NCBI GenBank assembly: GCA_905221605.1
Contig: CAJNDS010001112.1
Span: 1,898,972 to 1,962,971, forward strand
Direction of reading: 5' to 3'
Length of the DNA: 64,000 nucleotides
Source of the DNA: Symbiodinium natans
Taxonomy: Eukaryota > Sar > Dinophyceae > Suessiales > Symbiodiniaceae
Positions 40,886 through 53,009 of the stretch are shown piece after piece. The notes beneath the pieces are model-generated. The model made no database searches and was not told the DNA's origin. It was given only the letters and a program-made list of their open reading frames with translations. Positions within the stretch are counted from its first letter, which is position 1. Each line of letters starts with the position of its first letter. Made by a program: the position numbers and the translations under genes.

Positions 40886-41523
40886 GTTTAGGGTTTAGGG
40901 CTTGGGGTTTAGGGTTTGGAGTTTGGGGTTTAGGGTTTAGGGTAAGAGAGTCTTGGGGCCGTGAGCCAGTATTTCATGTGCCTTGCCAGAACTCAGTTAT
41001 TCACCATTTCTGATTGTTATCATTGGTGTCAGTACTAGTTTGTTATTCTCATTTTGTTGTTAGTACTGTTGCGAGAGCAACATGGTTTTGCAGGTCAGGC
41101 GCCCTAAACCTTAAACCCGAACCCTATAAACTCTAAACCCTAGAACCGAACCCGACATCCGTGGGACCTCTTGATGGCGTAGGCTACGCAACCCCCCAAA
41201 CCTACACCACGAACCCTAAACCCTAAACCCTAAACCCTAAACCCTAAATCCCTAAATCCCTAAATCCCTAAATCCCTAAACCCAACACCCTGAAATCCGA
41301 CGCAGAACCTTCTCTTCTTGCCCAGGGAGCCTCGACCCCTTAGGCAAGGAACGTTGTGGGGTTTAGGGTTTAGGGTTTAGGGTTTAGGGTTTAGGGCTTA
41401 GGTTCACGTTGTGGCTCTGAGAGGAGGATGGAGAGGGCGGAGACAGCAAAGCAGCGAAGGCCTAAGAGGGCTTAGGGCTTAAGGGGGCAGGGAACCTCCC
41501 GTTGCTCAGGCAGGTACTTGATT

Positions 41524-41643
41524 AAGGGCAGTTTCAGGTGGGTAGATACTGTTTATATGAGCCTCTTATAAACAGTATAAGGTTTATATAAGCCTCTTAT
41601 AAGGCTCTTATAAGGGAAACTACCCACCTGAAACTGTCCTTGA
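41524..41643. mobile_element. Long inverted-end element AAGGGCAGTTTCAGGTGGGTAG
   Basis: The left end (41524-41547) and right end (41619-41643) pair over 22 bases with one mismatch. The core has two TTTATATRAGCCTCTTATAA repeats. Only one copy in the window; it could fold into a strong hairpin. Confidence 0.75.
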
Positions 41644-41978
41644 CTTGAGGCTGTTCAGCTACAGACACTTGACATGAGAGCCATAAACCCAGCCTAAACC
41701 CGAAGCAAGCCGGGCGGGAAAAGAACACGAGCGTTTGCGATGTCTAAGGGGAGGGGGGGGGGGGGAAGGGGGACCCTAAACCCTAAACCCTAAACCCTAA
41801 ACCCTAAGCCCTAAACCCTAAAACCCTAAACCCTAAACCCTAAACCCGGCAAAAGGGGAAAGGGGGGGAAGTGTCACTTTCAGAACTGTGGCAGGCCACG
41901 GCGGCCGAGAAGAAAGGCCGCAGCCGTACTTGCAGCTTTGGAGATCCTGGGGCACGCACTGCTTTCCGGAGTTGAGTG

Positions 41979-42088
41979 CCCAAAGAGCCCAATACCCCTG
42001 AATTAAGGAATATTCCTTAAATCATATTAAGGGTCCCTTTTATGATTTAAGGTACATTCCTTAATTAAGGAGTATTGGGCTCTCTGGG
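41979..42088. mobile_element. Inverted-end element, CCCAAAGAGCCCAATA family
   Basis: CCCAAAGAGCCCAATACCCC / GTATTGGGCTCTCTGGG ends and an AT-rich core (TTAAGGAATATTCCTTAA). Relatives at 7183-7279, 17134-17240, 50089-50263 (with an internal partial repeat) and 59660-59777. Confidence 0.78.
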
Positions 42089-43013
42089 TGCTGAGCACAA
42101 AAAGTGTGTGTATTCGCCTGGAAATTTAGCGGTTATAATGGTTGTAATTTGTACAACGTGTTTGTATTGTATGTGTATATTTTCATATTAATTCATATTG
42201 TATGTATGCATGCATATGTGCACGTGTGTATGGTAGATGGATATGCTTATCTGCCGGTGTGTCTGTACTCGTTGGTTTACCGTAGGGCTTAGGTTCCCCA
42301 CAAAGGGTTTAGGGAGTTTGGGGATCGAAGGCTTAGAGTTTAGGGGTTCAGGGTTTAGGGTTTAGGGTGCTTAGGTTCCCCAAAAAGGGTTCAGGGACGG
42401 ATACCAGAGCACAAGCGCAGGCAAGAAGAAGGCTGCCGAAGAAGAGATCGCGGAGGAGGGTTTTCCAAATTGCTTGCTGTAGGTTTTCATGAACCCAAAC
42501 TTGTTCATGATTGAGCCACCATGGCAAAACAAAGTCCGGTTGTTAGGAGGGTATAGAAACCCTGTGGCCACACAATCCCCACTCCTTGATGCCGAGTAGC
42601 CTAGATACCCTCAAATCTTCCAAGGACAAAGTAGCTTGTCTCTCTTCCACTACAGTAGTCGGTCTATACCCCCTCAACCGCCCCCAACCCTTGCAATCTA
42701 GAACCTGGAAGCCTGAACCCTAACATCCAAACCCTAAACCCTGAAACCCCAAACCCTAAACCCTGAGACCCTAAACCCTAAACCCTGAAACCCCAAACCC
42801 TGAAACCCCAAACCCTATGCCCGAAGCTGAACTCCCACGTATTCCCTCGACTCAGCTCTGCGAAGTGGCTAGTCTAGGGTTTAGGGTTTAGGGGTTAGGG
42901 GTTTAGGGTTTAGGGTTTAGGGTTAAGCGAGCATACACAAACTCTTTCCCGGCAAAGCTGGCCTGAGTCTGGGTTCAAAAGGGCTTTAGGGGTTTAGGGT
43001 TTAGGGATGTTCC

Positions 43014-43101
43014 CCCTTATACGAACAGTCTTAATAGGGATTATATTAGGGGAGTGCCAGAATCTGTATTAAGGTCTGTTAGTATAAGGGGCAACATCCC
43101 A
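43014..43101. mobile_element. GATGTTCCCCCTTATAC-family element
   Basis: GGATGTTCCCCCTTATACGA / TATAAGGGGCAACATCCC. Telomere-like repeats abut both its ends (42989-43012 and 43102-43118). Confidence 0.75.
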
Positions 43102-45504
43102 AGTTTAGGGTTTAGGGTTGCTGGAATATAAGCGCAACTCTCCCCAAGCCCTTTAAAATCGAGTTGCAGGGACTGGTTGAGAAGGAAACGAAGGAGGAGG
43201 CCGAGGCAGCTTCGATTAACAAATAGATTAATTAATTAATAATATATATATATATTTTTTTTGTTTATATATATATATATATGTGTGTGTGTTTATTTGT
43301 TTATTTTTTATGGGAGAGAGATGTATACCTAGATACATATATATATATATATATTCATGTCTATAAATATCACCGACCGATGAACCTGTAAAAAAGGGTT
43401 GGGGGTCAAGCACCAGGCATAATTTCCACCAGGAAGGGCCCCTGGGTTGCTCACATGTCACGGCAATACAAGGGGTTAGATGCTTGTAGGCACGAGACGA
43501 GCTTTCTTGTTTATCCCAGACAACACTATAGTTGGTATAACAGTATAGCAATGGGCCAGTGTCCTGTACTTCTTCTAGGGACCCCTAGAAGGGACCTACA
43601 TTACCCCTAAGGTCCCTTACAAGGGTCCCTCCTTTAGTCCCTTGATTCTTGCTGTTCATCGTCTCTTTCCCAATCGTCTACATGCGAGAGAGAATCTAGC
43701 AGAAGTTGCCTGAAGGTGGCTACAGAAGAGAACAGCGCGCCGTGAGCCTCAGTTCACTAGGTGTCGGCTGTACTGTAGCTGCATTGTGCGCCAGTCAAGC
43801 AGGCGAGCAGTGCACACCTAGGGGACCACATATGACGTGAGCATGCGAATCGTGGTTAGCCCACGTCACGGGGCAGAGCTTACATAAAAAGCGGAACTTA
43901 GGCTATTTGCTTCGCATGGTCATAGGCTCAGAAGCTGTAGACGCCTAAAAGCGCTCACCCCAAGATCTAGCCTAAACCCTGAACCCTGAACCCTAAACCC
44001 TAAACCCTAAACCCTAAACCCTAAACCCTAAACCATGCCGTCGACTCTTTAGATGCTCTCCGAGGAGCAAGTCGGGCGTGCAGAAGGTGCCTGATCAGAA
44101 GGAGCCATTCGCATTCGTCTTTGCACGGCAAACCTCAGGGATTCTTGGGAATGATTTTATTCTTTTGGGCACTGTAATTCCTAAGAAACAGCTAAAATTA
44201 TCCTTCTTGGGCACTGTAATTCCTATAAGAAACAGCTAGAATTATAATTTGTGCTAGGGCTCCAGGTTCAGTATAGAAACCCTCAACCCAAGAAGCATGC
44301 TCTCCGCAGCTGCCCAGTGGAGCATGGCTAGACGGGTGGCAAAAAAGAACCCTAAACCCTAAACCCTAAAAACCGAAGCTGGGTCAACAGCTTTTTTTTT
44401 TTGGCCGAAGTGGAGGCCTAATGTTTCCGGAGAAGAGCCGTCATATTGACAGGAGAATGGCGCCGAGGGCACATCTGAGGCTCGCTGTGCATATTATGTA
44501 TGCACGCATCAAGCATGGGAATGCAGATTCGCCATGCTTTCATGAGCAGATTGAGACCCCCCCCCCCCCCCCAAACCCCCGCACACTTCACATTCACATC
44601 AAGTCAGTGCTGTCTTCAGGTGTAACGGCACGGTACAATATGAAATTAACTACATAGCATGTTTCGAATTTCTTGCGTTCACTACGCCATCGGTTTCTCT
44701 TTTCGCGCGTGTAGCTGTTTTTTGCGGCAACACCGTTTTGAGTTGCAGTTGGAGCTTGTGGACATGGTGGGGGTTTGCGAAACAAGGGGCCCCCAATACT
44801 ACTATTTGCTTAAGAACCCCCACAAACAGAACATGATTTTCCCTAGAAGGGCAATTTAGGGATTATCATTTTTGCATTTTTTGGAGGTTCTTAAGCGAAT
44901 GGTAGAATGTAGACCCCAAGTATAGTAGGATTCCCTTATCAAGAAATGCCCAAAAGGGTGGGTCAGGGGACCTCGACATCGCCCTAAGGTCTTCGACGCA
45001 GCTTTCTTGGGCTTAAGTTGAAGTGGAGCTCACAGGGACAGCCCCCGACTTCGGCGGAGCTGTGTGTGTGTGTGGCCACAGCAAGAAAGCAAGGCCAAAA
45101 GCAGCACCCTAAGGGTCCATGTACCATAATTATTATACACTTGGCCCCAAAAGATCCCTCATCGGAGGTACTTTACGGCCAAAATAGGCCCTAGAGTATT
45201 TAGGTACAGGCTTATCTTCCTTCAAGAGCAGAGAGTAGACGGGTCAAAGGTTACTGTTCCCCCTGTTAGTACAGGGGAACATCCCCAGTTACTCCAACCA
45301 AAATCTACCCCCTGCGGGCCGGGGGAGCGGGGACTTTTGAGATATTTTCAGTACTGTACGGTGTGCAAAAGCAGCACACAAGAGCCGAATGTACTTACCA
45401 AGCACTTATACCACGGTTGCTTTGCTACACGTGTTCGATTATTGTTGTTCACTCCCGCTCCCTCCCGCCACACTGCTGCTGACACCCTGCTTGCGAACCA
45501 TCGC

Positions 45505-47480
45505 CTGCGCAGGGCGAGGAAGGTGACGAGGAGGCAGGCGGTGGCAGAGCAGTTCGGGTCCCCTTTCTTACTAGTCTTAGCCTCCTTTAGGGTACATATA
45601 GGGATGTTGGGACATGTGTATTTCTGGACATGGTGTAAGTGTACCTTCTTGGGTCTGAGAGTACCTTATTGAGGAAAACTGTTCACAAGGTTTTAAGTTT
45701 TCAGGGCCACCCTCACCCTTAACCCCCATACCCGAACCCCTAAATCCTATAGTCCCTCAAAAGCCCTATCAACCCTGCAAGCCCCATAAACTGTATAAAA
45801 CTCCTGAATCCTATACATCCTGTAAACCCGAGAAATCCCATAGTGGGCCAGCAGCTTGCGTTGGCAGCAGGTCTATTAAGGCTCACAGGGTTAGTACCGC
45901 AGGCTTAACCCCAAACCTAAACCCTAGCCCCTATCTATAAACCCTAAACCTTATGAACCCTATAAACCCTAAATCCTGTTGATAAACCCTAAACCCTGTA
46001 AACCCTATGAACCCTAAACTACCCGCCTTGTTGCCAAGTGAAGGTTGGCTCACCCGTCGACGTGAACGAGCCCGACTTGAAGTGGGAACGCCGTGAGCCT
46101 CAGAAGTTCCATTCCCTTCGGGACCGCCTGAACCATAAAAGTTTGATGGTTTGACGGTTCATACACACACATGTTTAAGCCGGAAAGGCGTTGAGCCCTT
46201 TGTATTCCGAGCTTGCTCTTGGGTCTCGTATACCTTCCAGGGGCTATAGGAGTGTAGGGTTTATGACCCCCGATTGTTAAGGACTGTGAAATTCGACTGT
46301 GTGTTTTTGGATAGCATTCCCTCATTCCCTACTAACCCGGGGGCAAGTCGTGGGGGTTGGAGGCAAGACGAAGACAAAAGCTGCCAAGCCGGGCGATCGC
46401 AAGCGTGGAGTGCAGCCCGCATCTCGGGGGCTGCGGTTTAGGGTTTAGGGTTTAGGGTTTAGGGCCACCTAAAGCCTGACACCCTTGGCTATCACAGTGT
46501 CCAGGCAGCCCAAGACCACTAGGAGACCCTGTGATTTGCTTTGGCTTCTTGGGTTTAGAAACCCTAAACCCTAAACCCTAAACCCTAAATCCTAAACCTT
46601 AGGATTCCTTAGCGCCTCAGGCCGAAGCCTCAGCCCTGGGTTTTCACAAAGGCTTGTGGGTCTGGAGCTTACTTAGGGATACTTTGGAATATTCTTTACC
46701 TGTTGGACACTATACTTCCTAAGAAACAGCTAATTATGATGTTTGCTAGGGTTTAGGGTTTAGGGTTTAGGGTCTAGGGTTTAGGGTTTAGGGGCTAATT
46801 ATGATGTTTGCTAGGGTTCCTAAGTTCGGTATAGCTTAGAGTTTGCAAGTAGCAGTCGAGTGGCCGCATTCCTGGCAAGGTTCGGAGCGGCAGCACAACC
46901 TGAGCCCGACAAGGACAAAGAAGGCCAGAGCATAATATTCAGTAAAATCTATTCATGAATTAACCAAATAGTACTATATACAACCTACAACATTCATTTG
47001 ATCAACATCAGAACACAACAATAGAATAGTAGAGAATGGAATAGTAGGATAAGAGAAGAATAATAACCTATTATGGCATTATGAAATATGAAGCATATGA
47101 AATACATTGCTAGTATAACAATATCTATCATTATTTATACTTAACAAAGAAATGATATCCATGTGAACCTTTTGCGCTTCTGCCGCTGTTTTCATGGTTG
47201 CCTCAGGGTTTGGGTATTGCGCTGTTTCTATACAGGTTTTGGGGTTTGGGTGCGATTTTGCCCGACCCCTTCTTTTTGGCCCCAGAGGTCTTGCTCATGC
47301 TAAGTCTCTGCTGGTTTTCAAAGGTCGCCTCCTCACCCCTACTTGCTAGGTTCCGACGACGGCAGTGATGCGGAGCTCTTCCAGGACGTGGCAGGGGCTT
47401 TGCGGCTACAGCCTGCAGCACCTGAGCAACATGCAATGCTGTCGCCATCCTGCCAATCAACCACAGTCAACTACCTCGGG
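45505..47480 (+). CDS. Run of exon-like islands, possibly one gene
   Basis: 45510-45555 reads AQGEEGDEEAGGGRAV. 46039-46131 reads VGSPVDVNEPDLKWERREPQ then KFHSLRDRL. 46345-46436 reads VVGVGGKTKTKAAKPGDRKR. 46852-46931 reads SSRVAAFLARFGAAAQPEPD. 47347-47468 reads GSDDGSDAELFQDVAGALRL then QPAAPEQHAMLSPSC. Introner-type ends (GGTCCCCAAGG, AGAAACAGCTA families) and arrays separate them. No domain identified. Confidence 0.4.
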
Positions 47481-48182
47481 GGCCAACATGAACCGTAAAA
47501 TTGGGGTCATATACCCTATGTTACAATCCCTATTAAGGTCATATAGGGTACATGAACCATAGCCACTTTTAGGGTTCGAAATTGGTCCCCAAGGTGCCAC
47601 CTGCAATCCAAGGCCCTTTCAGGTCTCCAAGTTAAAACGAATTCCCACCTTGAAATCTCTGAAGCACCCTTTAAGCTGTAAACCCTAAACCCTTAACAAA
47701 CGGCTACAGGCCGACGCATAAGCATACGAAAGGCTGCCTGGTTGGGTCAGGGACATCCTACCTTTCTCTCATTTCAACCAAAAGGGCACCCTTCTCGTTC
47801 CTGGGCTACTCTAGGCTCTCCTAAACCCTAAACCCTAAACCGTAAGGCACATCAACTCTCAAAACTTTCAGGAATCCTGGTGAAATTTGCGCCATCCGCA
47901 GCTCGTAGCTAGCGGGCAGGCAGAACTTCACCCCCGCAAAAAAAACAAGAACAAGTACAGTATATGTATATATCTATACATAATATATATATATATATAT
48001 ATATACGCGTACGTATATTTACATATACATGTATACACATGTGTATATATGTATATACAATACACAGACGCCACTATGAGCCTGTGTTGATGCACCGCCA
48101 AGGGCCCCCCAGCTGCTGACCCCTCACCCTAAACCCTAAACCCTAAACCCTAAACCCTAAACCCCCTCACTATTGGACAGGA

Positions 48183-48829
48183 CCTCAAGAAGGGTGCGCC
48201 GGCCGAAGCAGCGCAAAAAGAGGCTCCTGCTGCCCGGGGAGTCTATTTCTCTATCCCCCCTTGGAATTTTTATATTTTTGTTTATATAAAACCCAAGAGG
48301 TTATTATACATATATTTATTAAGGTTCTAAGGGGAGTCTATTTCCCTAAGGGTCCATGCACCTCATTATTACATACTTGGGCGCCAAAAGTCCTTAAAAA
48401 GGAGGTACTTTGAGGCCCAAGTATTCCCTATTTAGGCACATGGACCCTTAGGGTTTGTTCGTATAGGTATAGCCCAATTGTCATCCCTGTTCATGAAGGA
48501 CTGTTAGTATAAGGGGGAACATGCCAACCTAAACCCCTCAACGACCCATATGCCCCTGTCGGAGGAGCCAAAGGCGCCGGAGGCACCCGCAGAACGTCCC
48601 GAGGAGCTCCCCAGCCCAGTATACCTCACCCTGAAAAGTGAATGGGTTTCAGGGTTCTGGGTTCTAGGGTTTAGGCTTTAGGGTTGGGGTTTATAGGTTC
48701 TAGGGTTTAGGGTTTAGGGTTTAGGGTTTGAACTATAAACTTGCAGCTTGGTAGGGGTTTCTGGGGTTGTGGGGTAAGATTCATAGGAGGCGTGCGCGAT
48801 TTGCAGGGCTCATAGGGTTCAGGTGTGCA

Positions 48830-48863
<34 letters not shown>

Positions 48864-49539
48864 CGAGCTGTGCCGGGAAGAAAAGCCTTCAATGATGAGA
48901 CGTGTTGATTGGGTGCATGTCTGACAGGTGCCGCCACGAAGTCCGAAGAATGTGCAGCACACCCGAAACCCTAAACCCTGAAACTTAAACCCTAAACCCT
49001 AAACCCTGAAACTTAAAACCTCTGCACTCAACCCGGCTAAGATTCTTAGATTCGACCTGCTGCTCTGTCCGTTACAGCTTTCTTGGAGATACCTAGACTC
49101 GTACATTAGGGCAACTACTAAACAAAGGGAAAGCATGGATTTTTTGGTGTGGACTCTGTCGATCTTGTGCTGGCGACGAAACCTTAATACTTAAGGCTCC
49201 AAATAGCACAAAGTAGGTGTTATTTCCAGACTTTAGACACCAATGTAGGTACTATTTGCATACTTGGAGCCCTAGCAAACAGAGTAAAGAACGTGTGCAC
49301 GAGGGTGTTCGAGGGCGTTATAGAAACTTAGGCTTAGAAGCCTGCTTGGCCGAGAGGGCTGCCAAGAGCACCTTGAAATGGCCCTAAACCCTAACCCCCC
49401 AAAAACCCTTAACCCCAAACCCTAACCCCAAAAACCCTAAACCCCAAACCCTAAACCCTAAGACCCCAAAAGCCAGCACATCGCAGGATGACTTCGCCAA
49501 TTTTCTCGATGAGATCAAGGAGCTGGATGCGGCGACCTG
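48183..49539 (+). CDS. Exon-like islands ending in a possible stop
   Basis: 48183-48240 reads LKKGAPAEAAQKEAPAARG. 48559-48630 reads EEPKAPEAPAERPEELPSPV. 49464-49539 reads KASTSQDDFANFLDEIKELD then AAT and TGA. The last has the look of an acidic carboxyl end. Elements of the TATCCCCC, GGGTCCATGTACC and ATGTTCCCCCTTATAC families lie between. Confidence 0.4.
48349..48451. mobile_element. AAGGGTCCATGTACC-family element
   Basis: CCCTAAGGGTCCATGCACC / GGCACATGGACCCTTAGGG ends. It directly follows a TATCCCCC-family copy, so two families are adjacent. Confidence 0.75.
49193..49272. mobile_element. Element CTCCAAATAGCACAAAGTAG
   Basis: GCTCCAAATAGCACAAAGTA ... GACTTTAGACACCA ... GTACTATTTGCATACTTGGAGC, an inverted-end unit; its relative at 60085-60166 shares the same blocks. 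Confidence 0.68.
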
Positions 49540-50088
49540 AGCTGCTTAGGGTTTAGGGTTTAGGGCTTAGGGGTCTGTTTCTCTAGCCCCCTCAGGAGTT
49601 TTTGTTTATTTACAAAAAACACAAGAGAATATTCAACATATTACTAGTGTGTTTTGCATTCAACATTAGGGTTTCGGGAGACTATAGCCCCCTGAGGAGG
49701 TTTTCTCATAAACAAGCCCAAGGGGATTTTCAAAAGACTACTCTACATAAATCCCAAGAAAATATTCAAAAACACTATTTTTTAATTAAGGTTCTAAAGG
49801 TATAGGGTTTTCGAGCCCATGAACATAGTGAGAGAGGTTTACAGGGGTAGGTTTGAACGTGTTAATGTTTAGGGTTTAGGGTTTAGGGTTTAGGGTTTAG
49901 GGTTTAGGGTTTAGGGTTTAGGGTTTAGGGTTTAGGATGTTTTTTATTACCCTGAATCCCTAGACAACCCTTGTATATAAAGCCAGACAAGGGTTTGGGA
50001 AGCACTTTTTTCTGCTGCCCCGATTGGTACCTTTCTCTCCTCAGCCCGAAGGCCCTGAACCGTTGTGGGCGCAGGAACGGGGGCCGAG

Positions 50089-50263
50089 ACCCAAAGAGCC
50101 CAATACCCCTTAATTCAGGAATATTCCTTAAATCCAATTAAGGATCCCTTTATAATTTAAGGCATGTTCCTTAATACCCCTGAATTCAGGAATATATATT
50201 AAATCCAATTTAGGATCCCTTGATAGTTTAAGGCATATTCATTAAATAAAGAGTCTTGGGCTC
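50089..50263. mobile_element. CCCAAAGAGCCCAATA element with duplicated left half
   Basis: The segment TACCCCTTAATTCAGGAATAT is repeated about 70 bases later (50108 and 50176), so this copy is longer than its relatives. Confidence 0.7.
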
Positions 50264-50515
50264 TCTGGGGAGCTGTCCGACATGCTTCGAGCGCCTGGGA
50301 GGCGTTGACGGGGCAGGAGCCATCTGCGGACGCCTGCGCCCTGGAATCTTACGGGGCAGTCGCTCCAGGTCAGCAGGTTAGTGGTGTTAAGGGTAGTGGT
50401 GTTAAGGGTTTAGGGTTTAGGGTGCAGGCCAGTGGTGTTGAGGGGTTTGGGTGGGCTGCTGGCTTCAGGAATGCCACTCAACACTCCCCCGTTTCGGGTC
50501 TAGAGGGCTGTGTTG

Positions 50516-50627
50516 GGATGTTCCCCCGTATACTCACAGTCCTTAATAACTAGGGATTCTCGGATCCCATATTATAATCCCTATTAAGGACTGTTAGCTA
50601 GCATAAGGTCATGAGGGGGAACATCAC
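50516..50627. mobile_element. GATGTTCCCCCTTATAC-family element
   Basis: GGGATGTTCCCCCGTATACT / GAGGGGGAACATCAC with inner ACAGTCCTTAATA / TATTAAGGACTGT. Confidence 0.72.
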
Positions 50628-50997
50628 AGCCGTGTCTCAACGAGTTGGTTCTCCCACAACTCGCCTCTTTGGCCCGGGTGCAGGCTTATAGGGTCCTTAA
50701 GGGAGAGGGGTTCAAGGGGGGTACCTAGGGAACCTGAGGGAAGCTTAGGCGGCCTTTGGAGTAGGGAGTATTAGGGAACCTGTTCTCCTAACAGTCCATG
50801 TACCTCATTAATTGTATACTTGGGCCCCAAAGCAGCCCCTTATATGGGAAGTACAGTCAGGCCCAAGTATTCCCGATTAGGTACTTGGACCGTTAGGGTA
50901 CTTGGACCGTTAGGGTTACATACCCTCCTTGATAAACCCTAAACCCTAAAACCTAAACCCTAAACCCTAAACCCTAAACCCCTTAAGATCCCTTGGA

Positions 50998-51108
50998 AAA
51001 GGCTGACAAGATCGAGGAGCTGTTCCAAGCCGCCGACGAGGCCCACACCCTCCCTGGTCGCTCTAACACCCTCATGTCGAGGAGGCTCAGAAAGAAAGGC
51101 AAAAACGG
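50998..51108 (+). CDS. Exon-like island, helical charged segment
   Basis: Reads EKADKIEELFQAADEAHTLP then GRSNTLMSRRLRKKGKN, followed by TTTAGGG repeats. May be linked to islands at 51680-51738 (GLKFKDEAETTKAGGKRPT) and 52196-52258 (SPTTLEQSKEALALLRLLL). Confidence 0.4.
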
Positions 51109-51838
51109 GTGTAGGGTTTAGGGTTTAGGGTTTAGGATTTATAGGGCTTAGGCCGACTGACGGAATGCAAATACATGTTACATACATAATATGTAGATCT
51201 AGATGGGCTATAAGGTTTAGTCCTGAAGGGTATCGGTCCTTCAGAGGCCTTCTGGGGACCGTCCAAAGTCTCAGCCGTGCTGCTTTAGATAAAGAAGCCG
51301 AGCGTAGACTCTTGAGAACCCCGGCCTGTGCCACGCCTCGTGCAACAAGCACCTAGCCAGACCCCTCTTGTTAAAAAAAAAACAAAAGATTCCTCTCCTT
51401 CACAGACGCACGATGTGGAGGTCGCTTCTCACCACATTTTGTCTTTTGAGTCTTGCTTCCTGCCCTGACAATGGACCCTAGTTGCTACTCTCAATCCAGG
51501 CAGAAGAACTCCCCCCCCCCCCCCCCGCAACCGCCGCGCCGAGTAAAGCACGATAGGGGTCGGAATGATTACTAGTAGTATTCCCCTATGGCCCCTTTGT
51601 AATTATACTACAATATCCCCCCCCAAAACCCCTATCCTAATCATCAAGTCCTCGATACTATGGGACTATGGGGTGCCCAGGGCCTGAAGTTCAAAGATGA
51701 GGCGGAGACCACCAAGGCCGGAGGAAAGCGACCGACGTAGATAAGCTGGACTGCATTTAAGTACCCTACACAGCTTATCTCACGGCTTGTTAGGGTCACA
51801 CACGCATACGTATGCATATGTATATATACATACATACA

Positions 51839-51870
<32 letters not shown>

Positions 51871-53009
51871 ATGTAACACATGCGCACACACACACATATA
51901 TATATATAATATACACATATATACAGCTTTTTCATATACAATAGTTTTCCTAGGATGCCCTAGGCTGCTTTGAGACCGTTTCTGAGGCCTCGGGACCAAA
52001 GAACCCTGGGAGCCCTTACGTCTGCCCCCAACAACTATCAAAAGCCCTAAACCCTTTGGGTTTAGGGTTTAGGGTTTAGGGTTTTAGGGTTTAGGGTTTA
52101 GGGATTGAGGATTGTGGGAGTTTTTGATGTGTTTCTGATCCAGAAGAAGAATCCCAGGTGAGGTGGGTTTTTGTGGGCCCTTGAGGGCGTCCCGAGGCCA
52201 GCCCCACCACCCTGGAGCAAAGCAAAGAGGCGCTCGCACTGCTGCGCTTGCTTTTAAGGGGGTTGCGACGTGCAACAATGGCCCAAGAATGTACTTTCGA
52301 GGCACATGGAATCTCGTGTAGGGTGTAGGGAGGCCCCCACTAGCATGGTTAAGGGATGCACAACCCGATTTCAGTACGCCTAGCCCGATGTGTAGGTTGT
52401 CCGGCCAATGCCCCAGGCCTGAATGCAAAATGGTCCTGTTCGTTTTGCTGAGAACATGATCAGGTGTCTTTAGGGATTAGGCTTCTGTCGGAATTCATGG
52501 GGGGGGTGAGGATTGCTGAAAGAGTCGAAGTCATGACATGCAGCGTCTTGAAGACTAGATTCAAAAGTCGTACTTGCTGTTCTTGCGCTTCTTGCTGGCA
52601 CCGGGACTATCTCCATTCAATCGTACGTGGTCTTCCGGTCGCTCACTGAATGACATGCTGATGTGATAGGCGCAAACCAGGAGATGTCGAACCCCTTGCG
52701 CCCCTAGCGGTAATGATGGGGAAAGCGCTTACGTGGCAGCCCCCACCCTAAACCCTGAACCCTGAACCCTGAACCCCCTCTGGGACAAAGTCCCTGCAAC
52801 AGTGCAGTCCATGTCATCGTTCGTGCACTTTCTGTGGAGGGGATCGATGTAAGGGCCGGTGGTTTAGGCTTTGGGTTATATATATATATATAATATCTAT
52901 ATATATATATACATACATATAATTGGGTTTAGGGTTCAAATCGTAGAGAGTTTCGAGGGCCTGCCTCGAGCGTTCCGTGGTTCCCTGTTCTCGCCTCAAC
53001 TCCCAATCA

